Under the pieces are notes generated by a model, which was not told where the DNA came from, did no database searches, and saw nothing but the letters and a program-made list of their open reading frames with translations. Below, piece by piece: positions 8,901-19,385 of a stretch of 64,000 bases of DNA; the stretch's first letter is position 1, and each line of letters opens with the position of its first letter. Source of the stretch: Glandiceps talaboti (Eukaryota > Hemichordata > Enteropneusta > Spengelidae). Location: positions 13,658,519 to 13,722,518 of the forward strand of contig NC_135569.1 in NCBI RefSeq assembly GCF_964340395.1. The letters run 5' to 3'. Made by a program: the position numbers and the translations under genes.

Positions 8901-11900
8901 ACAGTGTAGCAATACATTTTGTGGAACAGTGTCATGATTCATTTTATCCTCTAACTTTATAGAACCAATTCTATTGTAAATTACAGTACTTCCTCTAATT
9001 ACAACAGGCCATAAATGCACACAACACCATCATGTATGTATACACAGTCATTCTGATTAAAATCGGATGTAGTGAAAGCAGCTGTATTTCCATCTGGTTG
9101 TTGTCGTTTGTTTGTCAATTTTTGTTGTTCTGTGTGATTGCAGCCTTCCTACCAATCACTCCCAGAACAACAGAATGAAAACAAACAATATTGAACGATG
9201 GAAATAGACTGCGGTAAATAAAGAAATCAAGCTTTATTCACCACTTCAGATTTTAATCAGATTGCAGGATAGTCAGTTCCTATTCAGGAAATGTCATATT
9301 TTTGCCTCAAGCATACAATCATGCAGTTATCGTGGAGGCTGGCAATTGAGATTCAAGTCTGACCATTGTTGACATTTTGACCTTGACATGTATGTCAAGG
9401 TCAAAAGACAATAGGTAGGAAACAGACAAGAATTATGATAAAAATGAAACAGGAAGGAAATACAGTTTGTGGTGTGTTCACACATAGACAGGAAATACTA
9501 AAGGTTATTGAGTGCATTGAATTTCTGATATCAGCTACCACAAAAACAAGGTTTATAAAATATTGGTTCATTTAGGCAGTATGATCATCTAGTACCTCGC
9601 AGGCATTGACAACTAGTGGTGTGTATAATTTTATAGCAGTAAATTACTATCCATTAGTCAAAATTCTTTTTTTTAACTTTTCCGATAACATGACTTCAGA
9701 AAATAGGGAATGTAGGTCAGATTTTATTTTATTTTACATTTTTTTTTTAATTACGCCAACCTAAAGACAAGATACTCGTTGGTCACAATACTTCTCTAAC
9801 AGTTGATGAGGTGTAAAAGAAATAAATGAAGACTATTATGTGATTCAGAAGTAGACAAACACAATATGGAAACTGTACTGTTAAAGGTTGAAATGACATC
9901 ATTTCTCTCTGGAATTTGATTTATGAAAAAAAAACCCCAACAATTCTTTGGCAAGAAAATCTACAGGGAAAGAGAAGTACATTGTCATAATTTTTACCCT
10001 TTTGCATGTAAAAAATTGTTTAGAATCGGAGGCTTAAACCAGGATCGGTTGGGTTATCGAAAACACGTTTGGGGTATATGAACGTAATCGTAATAATAGC
10101 CTATAGGATGTACATCGCATGTACTAGATGGATGCAACAAAAACAGAAAGTAACAAAAAGAGGACTTTTATTTTGACGAAAAAATGAAACACAGTGAAAA
10201 CAGTGAAAATATATTTGCTAATGTAAAGTCATAACACTGCAGTGTTGGTTTAAGATCTAAAAGGGATCAATTTTGCTGATCACCCCACGCCATCCAACCA
10301 CATACATCGTTGATAATGGTACAATGTAGTCTGACAGGTAAATATTAATAATATATGATTTAGTGAAAATCATATAAAATTGATGTGTATGTACTATGTA
10401 CTTATCATTTAATACTAAGTTGCCTGGAAACCCATATTCCGTCATTCCCAGTTTATATTTACAGCGTACACACTGAAAGTGAGTCTAGGGGTATCACAGT
10501 GGGGGAAAAAATGTAGCAGAAATACTGCCAGTTATTTCATGACTTTTAATGTCATTTTGTTTAAAACATGATGCTGATTCCAGACTAATTCCCAGTCATT
10601 CCCATTCCCATTCCCTTTTATCACATTCACTCATTTCCAGACTGTCTGGACATTTCATGTTTATTCCTGGTATTTTGTGTACAATAAGTTGTAATTGACT
10701 TCAGGCTCAGTTGATCCCCATACACTGAACCCATGAGGGCAGCCAACCTTACAGTCAATGAATGAGATCAAGTTCCCATGGGTCTTTCTACTAAATCAAG
10801 AATTAAATTGTAAACCTAGTTATTTTCGCTACTTGAAAATTTAGCAATTTTACTACACAAATGTAGTTCTCAGAGACTAATTTTTACTAATTACCAGACT
10901 GGTATATTGTGTTCATGTACAATAAAGCATTTTAGTAGTCACTACTTATTTTTACTAATTACGAGACTGGTACATTGTGTTCATGTACAAGAAGGCTTTT
11001 TAGTCACTACTTAATTTTTTGCATCTTTGTTTTCCAGCAAAATAAGCAAAAATAAGTCTTTAGCGAAAATTTCCAGGTTTACAGTACAGTGTGCATGTAA
11101 TGATAACAAGTTCTTCAAACGAAAATGACAAACTCATTAAATTTTGAAAAAAAATGAACCTTACCGTACAATGTATATACAAAATATAGTGACTATGTAC
11201 TAAAATAAACTTGTCTGTGGAATTCAGAATTTATCCGGTGTTTTTACTAAGGTGTGGGAACCCTGGTAATAGACAAGCATAAATTTGGTAAAACTGGCAT
11301 AGTTCCCATACATTGTAATATACTGGAAATTTTCACTAAAGACTTATTTTTGCTTATTTTGCTGGAAACTAAAGACGCAAAAGCAAGTAGGGACTAAACT
11401 GCCTTCTTATACATTTACAACCCATAACACCTAAGTAAAACATTTTCTGTGTGTACCACAATGTTTATTATAGCATCTACATTTGTATATCAAGTGTAAA
11501 AGTATACTGTTTCATTTGTTAATACAACCCATAACACCAAAGTAAAGCGTTTTCTGTATGTACCACAATCATTTATAGCATCCATATCAAGTGTAAAAGT
11601 ATACTGTTTCATTTGCTAATACAACCCATAACACCAAAGTAAAGCGTTATCTGTATGTACCACAATCATTTATAGCATCCACATCACGTGTAAAAGTACA
11701 TGTATACTGTTTCATTTGTTAATACAACCCATAACACCAAAGTAAAGCGTTTTCTGTATGTACCACAATCATTTATAGCATCCTTATCAAGTACAACCCA
11801 TAACACCAAAGTAAAGCGTTTTCTGTATGTACCACAATCATTTATAGCATCCACATCAAGTGTAAAAGTATACTGTTTCATTTGCTAATACAACCCATAA

Positions 11901-14900
11901 CATCAAAGTAAAGCGTTTTCTATATGTACCACAATCATTTATATTATCCACATCAAGTGTAAAAGTATACTGTTTCATTTGCTAATACAACCCATAACAT
12001 CAAAGTATAGCATTTTCTATATGTACCACAATCATTTATAGCATCCATATCAAGTGTAAAAGTATACTGTTTCATTTGCTAATACAACCCATAACACCAA
12101 AGTAAAGCGTTTTCTGTATGTACCACAATCATTTATAGCATCCACATCAAGTGTAAAAGTATACTGTTTCATTTGCTAATACAACCCATAACACCAAAGT
12201 AAAGCATTTTCGTTATGTACCACAATCGTTTATAGCATCCATATCAAGTACAACCCATAACACCAAAGTAAAGCATTTTCTGTATGTATCACAATCATTT
12301 GTAGCATCCACATCAAGTGTAAAAGTATACTGTTTCATTTGCTAATACAACCCATAACACCAAAGTAAAGTGTTTTCTGTATGTACCACAATCATTTATA
12401 GCATCCATATCAAGTGTAAAAGTATACTGTTTCATTTGCTAATTGACCACATTAGAAAGGCCACATGCTAGATATATGAATACTATAAGAGAGAGTGCTT
12501 TACTTCAGTGTTATTCATTGTAATACAATGCAATGTACTAGTCTGGTTATTAGTAAAACATTAGTCTTTGAGAACTAGCTGAAGACTCTAAAATCCCAAA
12601 GTTTTCTAGAAGAGAAAATATCGTAATTTGGATAGGGAACCCTGGTAAAATGACTCAGGAACTCAGTTAACTTTTATCTACTTACCACACTTAATAAAAC
12701 CACTTATTAGATATTTGCTATGTAGCAATGACTCACTGTTGAATTCTAACGTAATAAAATGTTTGATATTTCAGAGCAGCTGACTGGAAGTTAGATCAAC
12801 CTGATTGGAAAGGAAGGTTACGGGTAGTAGCTAAAGGAAATGATTGCATAATTAAATTAGAAGATAAATCATCTGGTAAGAGTTTTACAGCTATAATGGT
12901 ATGGGCTTGGTGTTTCACTCATGGGACATTACAGCTAAAATGATGTATGCTTGGTGTTTCACTCATGACATCACAGCTAAAATGGTGTATGTTACACAGA
13001 GAGATGATTGATGTGTACCCTGTCCATAGTGTACATACCTGTATACTATTGTACCATTGAAATCACCATAAAACCTATAACTAACAGTGACTGTTACTAA
13101 CACCTTCAGAAAGAATCTAAATTTAAAGGTTTATCTATTCTTGAGAGCCTTCAGACTGTATAGTGCCTCTGTACTCTTAAGTCATACTGGAAACTGTTGT
13201 TCTATAAACTGATTGATTGATTGATTGATTGATTAATTGATTGATTGATTAATTTGATTGATTGATTCATTTGTTAATTGATTGATTGCAGATATAGATA
13301 AGTTGATTGATTGATTGATTGATTGCATACATTGTGTAGATAGATAGATAGATTGATTGAATACTTGATTGATTGATTGATTGATTGATTAATTAATTAA
13401 TTTATTAATTGATTGCAGTTAAAGATTGATTGATTGCATAGATAGATTGATTGAGTGATATTTGATTGATTGATTGATTGATTGATTGATAACGTCAGTT
13501 TATTTTCTCATCAGGTGAATTATTTGCTGAGTGTCCTGTAGATGCACATCCTGGTATAGCAGTAGAAGCCGTGATGGACTCTAGTAGATATTTTGTAATA
13601 AGACTGATGGACAACAATGGTAAGTGACTAGGGTAATGCTACTTTGAAATGTTTTGTCATTGGTGGCATTCTCACTCTAGGTCGTCAGGGTTACAATGTA
13701 CATGCATGTACTTCAGTTTTGCATTTTTGGTCGGTAGCTGGTTGTGATAATGTTTTAGAGGCAGACTTTCTAGCTACAATATTTGTAAACAAAAACACAT
13801 GCATAAAGTAGTGCCATACCAGTGTCCTCCACTTTTTAAATTTTAAAGGGGTGGCCCACCCCATTAAATTTTGCTCACTGATCTTGATAGTTCGTGATTT
13901 GCTTGGGTAAGCTTCTTCGCAAAGAGCCGCAATCAAATACAAAAGTATCCATATGCTGAAGCGCTAAATTGGAAGTGCTTCAGCATATTTCACAAAGCTT
14001 GTATACAACCACTGACATACGTCCGTGGACTAACAGAACCCTTTACAAACAGCAAAAGTAAACAACTGAATTGAATTAATATAACACTTGACACAGAATG
14101 TTGGGAATACAGAAAATTGTATTACATTCCATCATTTGATAAGAACAGTTTTATGGCCACTTTACGGTTACAGATAATTTCTAGTTCTCCTGGCATTTCA
14201 TGTACACATAAAGAGGCCATAAAACTGTTCTTATCAAACCATGAAATGTAACACAAGTCTCTGTTGTCCCAGCATGCTTTGCCAAGTGTTATTAATCCAA
14301 TTCAATCATTTACTTTCCCTGTTTGTAACAGGTTCCATTCGTCCATGATCTGATGTCGGCAGTTGTATAACTTGTAATGATGACATTGATATTTGCAGTT
14401 CAGTTACTACTATGGCTAATGTACTATCGACAAACTAAATACCCACAAACTAAATCTATTGTTGTTGCATGTGGTAAATTTTACAAGTGGGTGATAGCAG
14501 TTCCTCTGTTGTCTGAATCTAATCACCCTGTAATCAAGATAGTGTAAACACTGGAAGTCCCTAAAAATTTACTTCTTAGTAGTCTTCAAAAATGCTGCAA
14601 TTCTCAGTACATGACTAACTAAACAGTAACTGTACAATGTTTAATATACCACTATTCTTTTCTAGCTCGGAGTGCATTTATTGGTATGGGCTTTGCAGAC
14701 AGAGCAGATTCCTTTGATTTCAATGTAGCTTTACAGGATCATTTTAAGTAAGTCTATGATAACACTCGGCATAGCAGGTTGGAACATCAAAGACTTGTAT
14801 TATATTTCATGGTTTGATAACTGAACAGATTTATGGCCTCTTTATGTGTATACAAAATTCTAGTGGAATTTGTTTGGGAATGTGAACTATTATTTAAAGT

Positions 14901-17900
14901 GGCCATACAGCTGCTCGTATCAAATAATGAAATGTAATATAACTTATAAGTCTGTACTTCCAACATGCTGTGTCAAGTGGTATTAATCCAATTCAGTTGT
15001 TACTTTACCTTTTAAAACAGTTTCCGCTTTCCATGGTCTGATGTCAGCAGTTGTATTTTGTATTTATTCTATTATACATTTATACCATGCACTAGTCATT
15101 TAGAACAAAAAATATGGAATATATACTCTGGGCGTTCTATATCATTACAACGTGCGTGTATGTCATAACAATGTGTGGCTATGTCATCGGTTATGCTGTT
15201 TTCAAAATATTTGTCAAAATGTTCAAAAGTGTCATTACTTTCCCCAGTTTTTCTTTGATTTTACTGGCACTGGTATAATTATATTATTCCTCAATATTTT
15301 TCTTCATTCAGTCGGAAAATACTCAAGACCTAAGGGTTGTCACTACTCGTTTAGGGACTCATAGTGACAAAGACCCCTTAGGTCACTCATTAGGGTTGTC
15401 ACTACCCATCTATCTACTCAGTGACAAAGACCCCTTAGGTCACTCATATTTTCCTTGGCTGAACAAATAACATCTAATTTGTCTTTTGTTACATAGGTGG
15501 GTTAAACAAAGCAAAAAATTTGAAGAGGAGGCTAAACAAGCTGAATTTGCCCCTCAACCAAAGTTAGATTTAGGATTCAAGGAAGGACAAACTATCAAAA
15601 TCAATCTAGGGGTAAGTATTTGAAATACCAAATAAAAAATAAAAATTGTGTGTTTCTGATTACCCGACCTATCCTATCCGCGATTACCCGACCTATCCTA
15701 TCCGCGATTACCCGACCTATCCTATCCGCGATTACCCGACCTATCCTATCCGACCCTAAACATTTTTTTAAACATTTAAAACAAAAAGATGAGAAATTTT
15801 TATCAAATGTACCAATTCTTCATGCATGTCTGTTTTCTTTCTCTAGTGATGTCTGTACATATTTCATCAAACTATAACAGAATGGGGATTCTAACTAACA
15901 TCTTGTTGGATTTTGGGTCGAATCAATATTTTTCAAACATGAAAACCATTAAAAAGTTAAGATAAAATAAAATAAATACCGACCTACCTACCCTATTTTC
16001 TGAGGCCATGTTATCGGAAACACACAATTATATATTTTTTTGAATATCATTTAAATTTATTTCAATTATAGTTTCAGCCCCATCTGATGAATTCTAGTTG
16101 ATGGTAATGGATTGGGTTAGGTATATCTGTCCGTCCGTCTGTCTTTCTGTCTCTCAGTGCGTGACCAGTCATATTTCTGACAAGCACAAATTGATTTCAT
16201 GCAAACCTTGTACAAAGATGATATGATATGTACATATGCATGTCTTTGGTTTAGCTTAAAAAAACTGAATGAAGTCTTGTTGGAGCTAATGGTATTGGTT
16301 CAATCCATCTGTCTGTCAGTTAGTCGGTGCCAGATCTCTTGCTTGCACAAACTCATTTCATGCAAACCTTGCACAAAGATGATACATTATGGGGCATATG
16401 TATGTCACTTTAAACTTTAAACTAGTGGTGTCTGTTTGGGGTCAGCAGAATAGGTTCAGTCAATCCATCTGTTGGTCATTACATGTCCAGCCAAATCATA
16501 AACTGATTTCATACAAACCGTGCACAAAGGTGATACTTATAGAGGGGGCTATGCATATACCCTGAAAACAAATGCTAATACAATCATTGCTTCTGTACAT
16601 AGAGTACAAAGTCAGGTGTAGCAAGACCAAAACCATCTGGCGGAGCAACACCTGGATTTCTACCACCACCACCTGGGTCCAAAATTCCAACTCTGACGCC
16701 ACCACCTGGACAGACAGGCCAATTTCTGCCAGCACAGTCACCACAGCAACAAGCACCTCAGCCAGCCAGTGCTGATTTACTTGGTAAGCATTAGGCAGTT
16801 CTGTAAACCCATACATTTTCCTTCTGTTCAATATCTGCTTATGATATGGAATAGTGCAGTGCAGTGCAGTGTGGACAAGAAATGCAGTGTTATTGTTCTT
16901 GTAATGTGATACTGACTAGACTTAGAAATTAATGTCTGTTGTTACATACATGTACATGTATGTACCAGAGATCACTTGCACTGGTGCACACGCATACCAG
17001 TGGTATTTGCACTGCAGTGCAATACTGAAAACATTATTTGCATATCTGCATGCAAATGATATGCAAATGTGGGGGTATTTGCATTCATGCTTGCAGTGTT
17101 TTCTGCTGCACTTTCACTCACTACACTCTTGAAAGTATGGGTACAGAGAACACTGCATCGAGCACTCATGCAAATTACCCCGAGTACACCACACTTGCAC
17201 TTAAATGTCATCGGGTTCTGTCAAAATATTTTTACTTGTTATGTGATCTAGGTAACTACTATCATTTTGTCAAACCAAACCAAACCAAACAGTCAAAGTG
17301 ATATAATTACATATTTGTGTTTCATGTTTGTACATATCACTATATAAAGGTCATCATTACATACATTTAGGAGTAATGTCTGGGTTCATTGCAAGTTCTA
17401 GACAAGCAGCACTTTGCAACGTTGTAAATGTCATTGATACATTGCATCATGAAAAGTACAGTAATTATAATGATTGTCAACTTTGTAGCATTGACATCTC
17501 ACCAATAATATATCCATGATGGTCAAAGGTCAAAGGTCATTCTGTCAGCATAAGAATAGTACATGGGCAAACAACTGAGTTTTGAGACATTCTTGCATCC
17601 TGACAGTACTGCATTGGTACATGTATGTGTTATTTACACAAATTGCCCTGTTAAAGATAAATGCTGGATCTACACAAAATGCTACGATTACTTACTTGAA
17701 TATGCCACCATCTTTTGTTTTTCATGTGCAATATGTGTAGTACTGTTCTAGTGAGGGCCAGGTTGCTCTTGCCAAACAATGACAAAACGATTTGTTTCCT
17801 GAATACCCCAGCTACTATCATCTTGTCTGGCCCACCTGTGGGGCGCCCTCTTGTGACACTTCTTTAAAAAATAACTACAGGTTGAGTAACCTGAAGTTAC

Positions 17901-19385
17901 AATATTGTTATGTAAGTCATCAAGTCACAAGTAATGCTGTCTAATGCTATGTAATTAGTATTCATGCATATTTTCCCATAATGCATAATCAATTCAGCTT
18001 CGTGACATCATTTCCTGCATTCATTGCTAGGTGGATTTTCATCTAAGCCTCAGACATCAAATCAAGATTTACTTGGTGATTTAGGTTCATTCACATCACC
18101 ATCATCAACTGTGCCATCATCACAACCCAAAGCTGAGGTCGATATTTTTGGTGACTTTACAGCCGCGCCTTCGCAACCAACACAACCACAGAAACCTGCA
18201 GGAGGTGGAACTGATTGGGGTGACTTCACTGGTGCAGGGTAGGCATCAATTTATGTTCTCTCTTCAAAGGGGCATGTCTGATGTCACCTGACAAAGTTTA
18301 CTTCAAGGAGACTCGCGCATTTGTGAAGATTACGTCTGTTTTAATTACTACTTTTAGTGACTATTTGTATGAGGCACTAATACATGTAATAATTTACATT
18401 ATGACTCTGGTAATTGAGGCCTTGGGTTTACTAAGATAGACACAAGCTAAAACTATTGTTCTTTGTTGTGGTAGATTACACAAGTTGGTGATATTGGTGC
18501 TTTTGTTGCGAGAATCTAGTAACCCTGTGATGAAGATAGTGTAAACACTGGAAGTCCCAAAACAGTACACTGCAAGTTTATGGAACTAGTTTAGAGCTGC
18601 CCTACTGAGACTATAATCAAACCAACATCCATTCAATAGCTTATAACTGTTGTATCAACATGTTGTGACAATAGTTTTAGTTTGTGTTTATCTTTGTAAA
18701 CTGAAGCCTTGGTTACCAGAGTCCTAAGACATAAACTTACTTTCAATATTTGCTTTTACATTCCAAGCAGTGATTTACATTGTGTATTTTATTACAACCA
18801 TGTCATTTGGAAATATGTGTTATATTGATGTCCATATGTCAGCACTACTTGTCCAGTCTTGTTGCCAAGGCAACTTGGTGTCATCAAGACTTTGTCATTG
18901 ATTTGGTTGTGAAGAAAGTATTGTACAGCTTCTATATTGTGGAGTCATAATGGTTAGAGTGGTCAGCTTTGAATCTGCAGGTTGCTGGTTAAAGTCCCGC
19001 CCACTACCATTTGTTTTCTGAATGGTTAAAGTCCTTTGAGCAAGATTTGAACCATGATTGTGCCTCAGTCAACCCAGCTGTATAATTGGGGACCTGGTAG
19101 GATGGATGTTGGTATGCGAATGCTTTTATGTGTTTACAGGGGCTGCAATGGATTGTATAATCCCCAGGGGTTTGAGGAAGTAAAGCGCTGTTGTGCTGTT
19201 ATAGGTCCATGCCAGAGGTATTAATTGTAAAGCACTTTGAGCACAAAATGTGAAAGTACTATATGAAAACGAACAGTATTATTATAATAACTATCAAATG
19301 TTATATCTTTCACAAATTGATGTTTGTTTTTTTACATTTCAGGAATCAGCAATCTCAAGGCGGTGGTGGGTGGGTGCAATTCTAA
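5882..19385 (+). CDS. NECAP: NECAP, adaptin-ear-binding coat-associated protein (complete)
   Basis: NECAP binds AP-2 and acts in clathrin-mediated endocytosis. Eight coding exons are 5882-5973, 12775-12875, 13515-13619, 14666-14747, 15497-15611, 16603-16783, 18031-18238 and 19343-19385; they join in phase to 308 residues. The start [20 protein letters not shown] is typical of the family and has a good context (AAAATGG). Residues 1 to ~130 form the PHear domain, with [50 protein letters not shown] and [17 protein letters not shown] Pro/Gln/Ser-rich tail follows, with DIFGDF, DWGDF and the C-terminal WVQF, the WxxF motif for the AP-2 alpha ear. It is slightly longer than human NECAP1 (~275). 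An out-of-frame ATG at 5814 could open an overlapping uORF if transcription starts upstream. Confidence 0.97.
7317..7777. repeat. Fold-back element with ~115-bp arms
   Basis: The arm 7317-7432 (ATGTAGTGTACACTCGTGAT, later ACACAATACCATAGGTTTTC) is answered by its reverse complement at 7658-7777. The spacer is ~225 bp. A divergent relative with CGGATGTAGTG occurs near 9055-9240. No coding capacity is seen. Confidence 0.75.
8262..8281. repeat. Poly-G tract
   Basis: About 20 consecutive G residues in NECAP intron 1. It is a simple run and may be prone to sequencing length error. Confidence 0.9.
9375..9406. promoter_or_regulatory. Perfect palindrome of TCAAGGTCA half-sites
   Basis: TTTTGACCTTGACAT, a GT spacer and ATGTCAAGGTCAAAA form a perfect 15-bp inverted repeat. 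TCAAGGTCA is the extended half-site bound by NR5A and ERR-type nuclear receptors. Function is not shown. Confidence 0.4.
10989..11407. repeat. Fold-back element with ~87-bp arms
   Basis: Arms 10989-11076 and 11322-11407 are reverse complements. The core AGCAAAATAAGCAAAAATAA and the following AGTCTTTAG appear inverted on the right with very few mismatches. The spacer has a short internal direct repeat and family B-like ends. MITE-like, non-coding. Confidence 0.8.
11405..12440. repeat. Satellite, ~97-bp unit with 62-bp short units
   Basis: About eleven copies of a unit run from ACAACCCATAACACCAAAGT through TGTACCACAATCATTTATAG to GTATACTGTTTCATTTGCTA. A few units lack the last ~35 bp (before 11792 and near 12249). 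One non-tandem copy with the same right flank lies at 38110-38345. Confidence 0.9.
12630..12705. repeat. Family B fragment (reverse)
   Basis: GGGAACCCTGGTAAAATGAC and TATCTACTTACCACACTTAA are the reverse complement of the family B unit seen at 797-1036. Confidence 0.75.
12775..12875 (+). CDS. NECAP: NECAP exon 2
   Basis: Acceptor TATTTCAG, donor CTG|GTAAGA. It encodes [20 protein letters not shown] and [10 protein letters not shown] in the PHear domain. Phase 2 in, phase 1 out. Confidence 0.95.
13209..13495. repeat. (GATT)n microsatellite, interrupted
   Basis: Long runs of GATTGATT with short interruptions and a (TAGA) patch, in NECAP intron 2 just before exon 3. Confidence 0.95.
13515..13619 (+). 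CDS. NECAP: NECAP exon 3
   Basis: Acceptor TTCTCATCAG, donor ATG|GTAAGT. It encodes [20 protein letters not shown] and [13 protein letters not shown] of the PHear core. Confidence 0.95.
14002..14369. mobile_element. Palindromic element, family C (copy 1)
   Basis: Both halves are mirror images. TATACAACCACTGACATACG ends in GTTGTATA at the right, and GATAAGAACAGTTTTATGGC faces GCCATAAAACTGTTCTTATC. Further copies are at 14762-15057 and 46690-47028. Non-coding fold-back MITE. Confidence 0.8.
14410..14565. mobile_element. Family D element, partial copy
   Basis: It shares the GTAAATTTTACAAGTGGGTG and AGATAGTGTAAACACTGGAA segments with the fuller family D copies at 18403-18724 and 49977-50299. 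Confidence 0.6.
14666..14747 (+). CDS. NECAP: NECAP exon 4
   Basis: Acceptor TTTTCTAG, donor TAA|GTAAGT. It encodes [20 protein letters not shown] and ALQDHF. The last two bases pair with exon 5's G to give Lys. Confidence 0.95.
14762..15057. mobile_element. Palindromic element, family C (copy 2)
   Basis: It has the same order of blocks as copy 1, including CATGGTTTGATAACTGAACA and a closing GTCTGATGTCAGCAGTTGTA, in NECAP intron 4. The left arm is shorter than in copy 1. Confidence 0.75.
15275..15478. mobile_element. Palindromic element, family E (copy 1)
   Basis: CGGAAAATACTCAAGACCTA followed by AGGGTTGTCACTAC is mirrored by GTGACAAAGACCCCTTAGGT. The outer flanks ATATTATTCC and TGAACAAATAACATC are shared with copies at 47890, 50411 and 60442. 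This copy has a duplicated right core. Confidence 0.8.
15497..15611 (+). CDS. NECAP: NECAP exon 5
   Basis: Acceptor TTACATAG, donor GGG|GTAAGT. It encodes [17 protein letters not shown] and [16 protein letters not shown], the end of the PHear domain. Confidence 0.95.
15657..15755. repeat. 24-bp minisatellite, four copies
   Basis: GATTACCCGACCTATCCTAT with CCGC is repeated four times in NECAP intron 5. The unit is a multiple of three, so it gives a spurious repeating ORF. Confidence 0.9.
16165..16550. repeat. Degenerate ~155-bp repeat, three copies
   Basis: Three copies share GATTTCATGCAAACCTTG, CACAAAGATGATA and CAATCCATCTGT in NECAP intron 5. Confidence 0.65.
16603..16783 (+). CDS. NECAP: NECAP exon 6
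   Basis: Acceptor TGTACATAG, donor TTG|GTAAGC. It encodes a Pro/Gly/Gln-rich linker including [20 protein letters not shown], the counterpart of the proline-rich part of vertebrate NECAP. Confidence 0.93.
16784..18030 (+). other. NECAP intron 6
   Basis: It contains a GCAGTGCAGTGCAGT run near 16856 and a stretch rich in TTTGCAT/ATGCAAA inversions at 17030-17180. A triple half-site repeat lies at 17521-17539. Open frames here lack splice and family support. Confidence 0.5.
17521..17539 (+). promoter_or_regulatory. Triple AGGTCA half-site, DR1 spacing
   Basis: GGTCAAAGGTCAAAGGTCA has three RGGTCA half-sites separated by one base. DR1 is the spacing used by HNF4, RXR and COUP-TF type receptors. 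Binding is inferred only. Confidence 0.4.
18031..18238 (+). CDS. NECAP: NECAP exon 7
   Basis: Acceptor TTGCTAG, donor CAGG|GTAGGC. It encodes the tail motifs [17 protein letters not shown] and [11 protein letters not shown]; DxF and WxxF-type peptides bind adaptor appendage domains. The frame runs into TAG if the donor is not used. Confidence 0.93.
18403..18724. mobile_element. Family D element with ~55-bp terminal inverted repeats
   Basis: The left end GACTCTGGTAATTGAGGCCT runs on to GACACAAGCTAAAACTATTG. The right end mirrors it with ACAATAGTTTTAGTTTGTGT and GGTTACCAGAGTC. It is about 320 bp with no ORF of note. A second full copy is at 49977-50299. Confidence 0.8.
18941..19290 (+). mobile_element. 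tRNA-derived SINE (copy 1)
   Basis: The head ATAATGGTTAGAGTGGTCAG and GGTTGCTGGTTAAAGTCCCG resemble tRNA A and B boxes. The body GCTGCAATGGATTGTATAAT and the end AAAGTACTATATGAA, followed by TATTATTATAATAA, match the copies at 30681 and 42668. Confidence 0.75.
19343..19385 (+). CDS. NECAP: NECAP exon 8 (last coding exon)
   Basis: Acceptor TTACATTTCAG. It encodes [13 protein letters not shown] and TAA. The terminal WVQF is the family's AP-2 ear-binding motif. Confidence 0.95.

Larger units (their letters stand above)
5974..12774 (+). other. NECAP intron 1 (6.8 kb)
   Basis: No exon of any gene is recognised. It holds a ~460-bp fold-back element at 7317-7777, a poly-G run, a perfect nuclear-receptor-type palindrome at 9375, a fold-back element at 10989-11407, a ~1-kb satellite at 11405-12440 and a family B fragment. 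The first ~1.3 kb and 8300-9370 are otherwise AT-rich with no structure I can name. Confidence 0.7.

Noticed and set aside
11684-11888. Open frames inside the satellite
   Set aside because: They repeat with the 97-bp unit and break in neighbouring units.
15620-15877. 85-codon frame with ITRPILSA repeats
   Set aside because: A product of the 24-bp minisatellite in NECAP intron 5.
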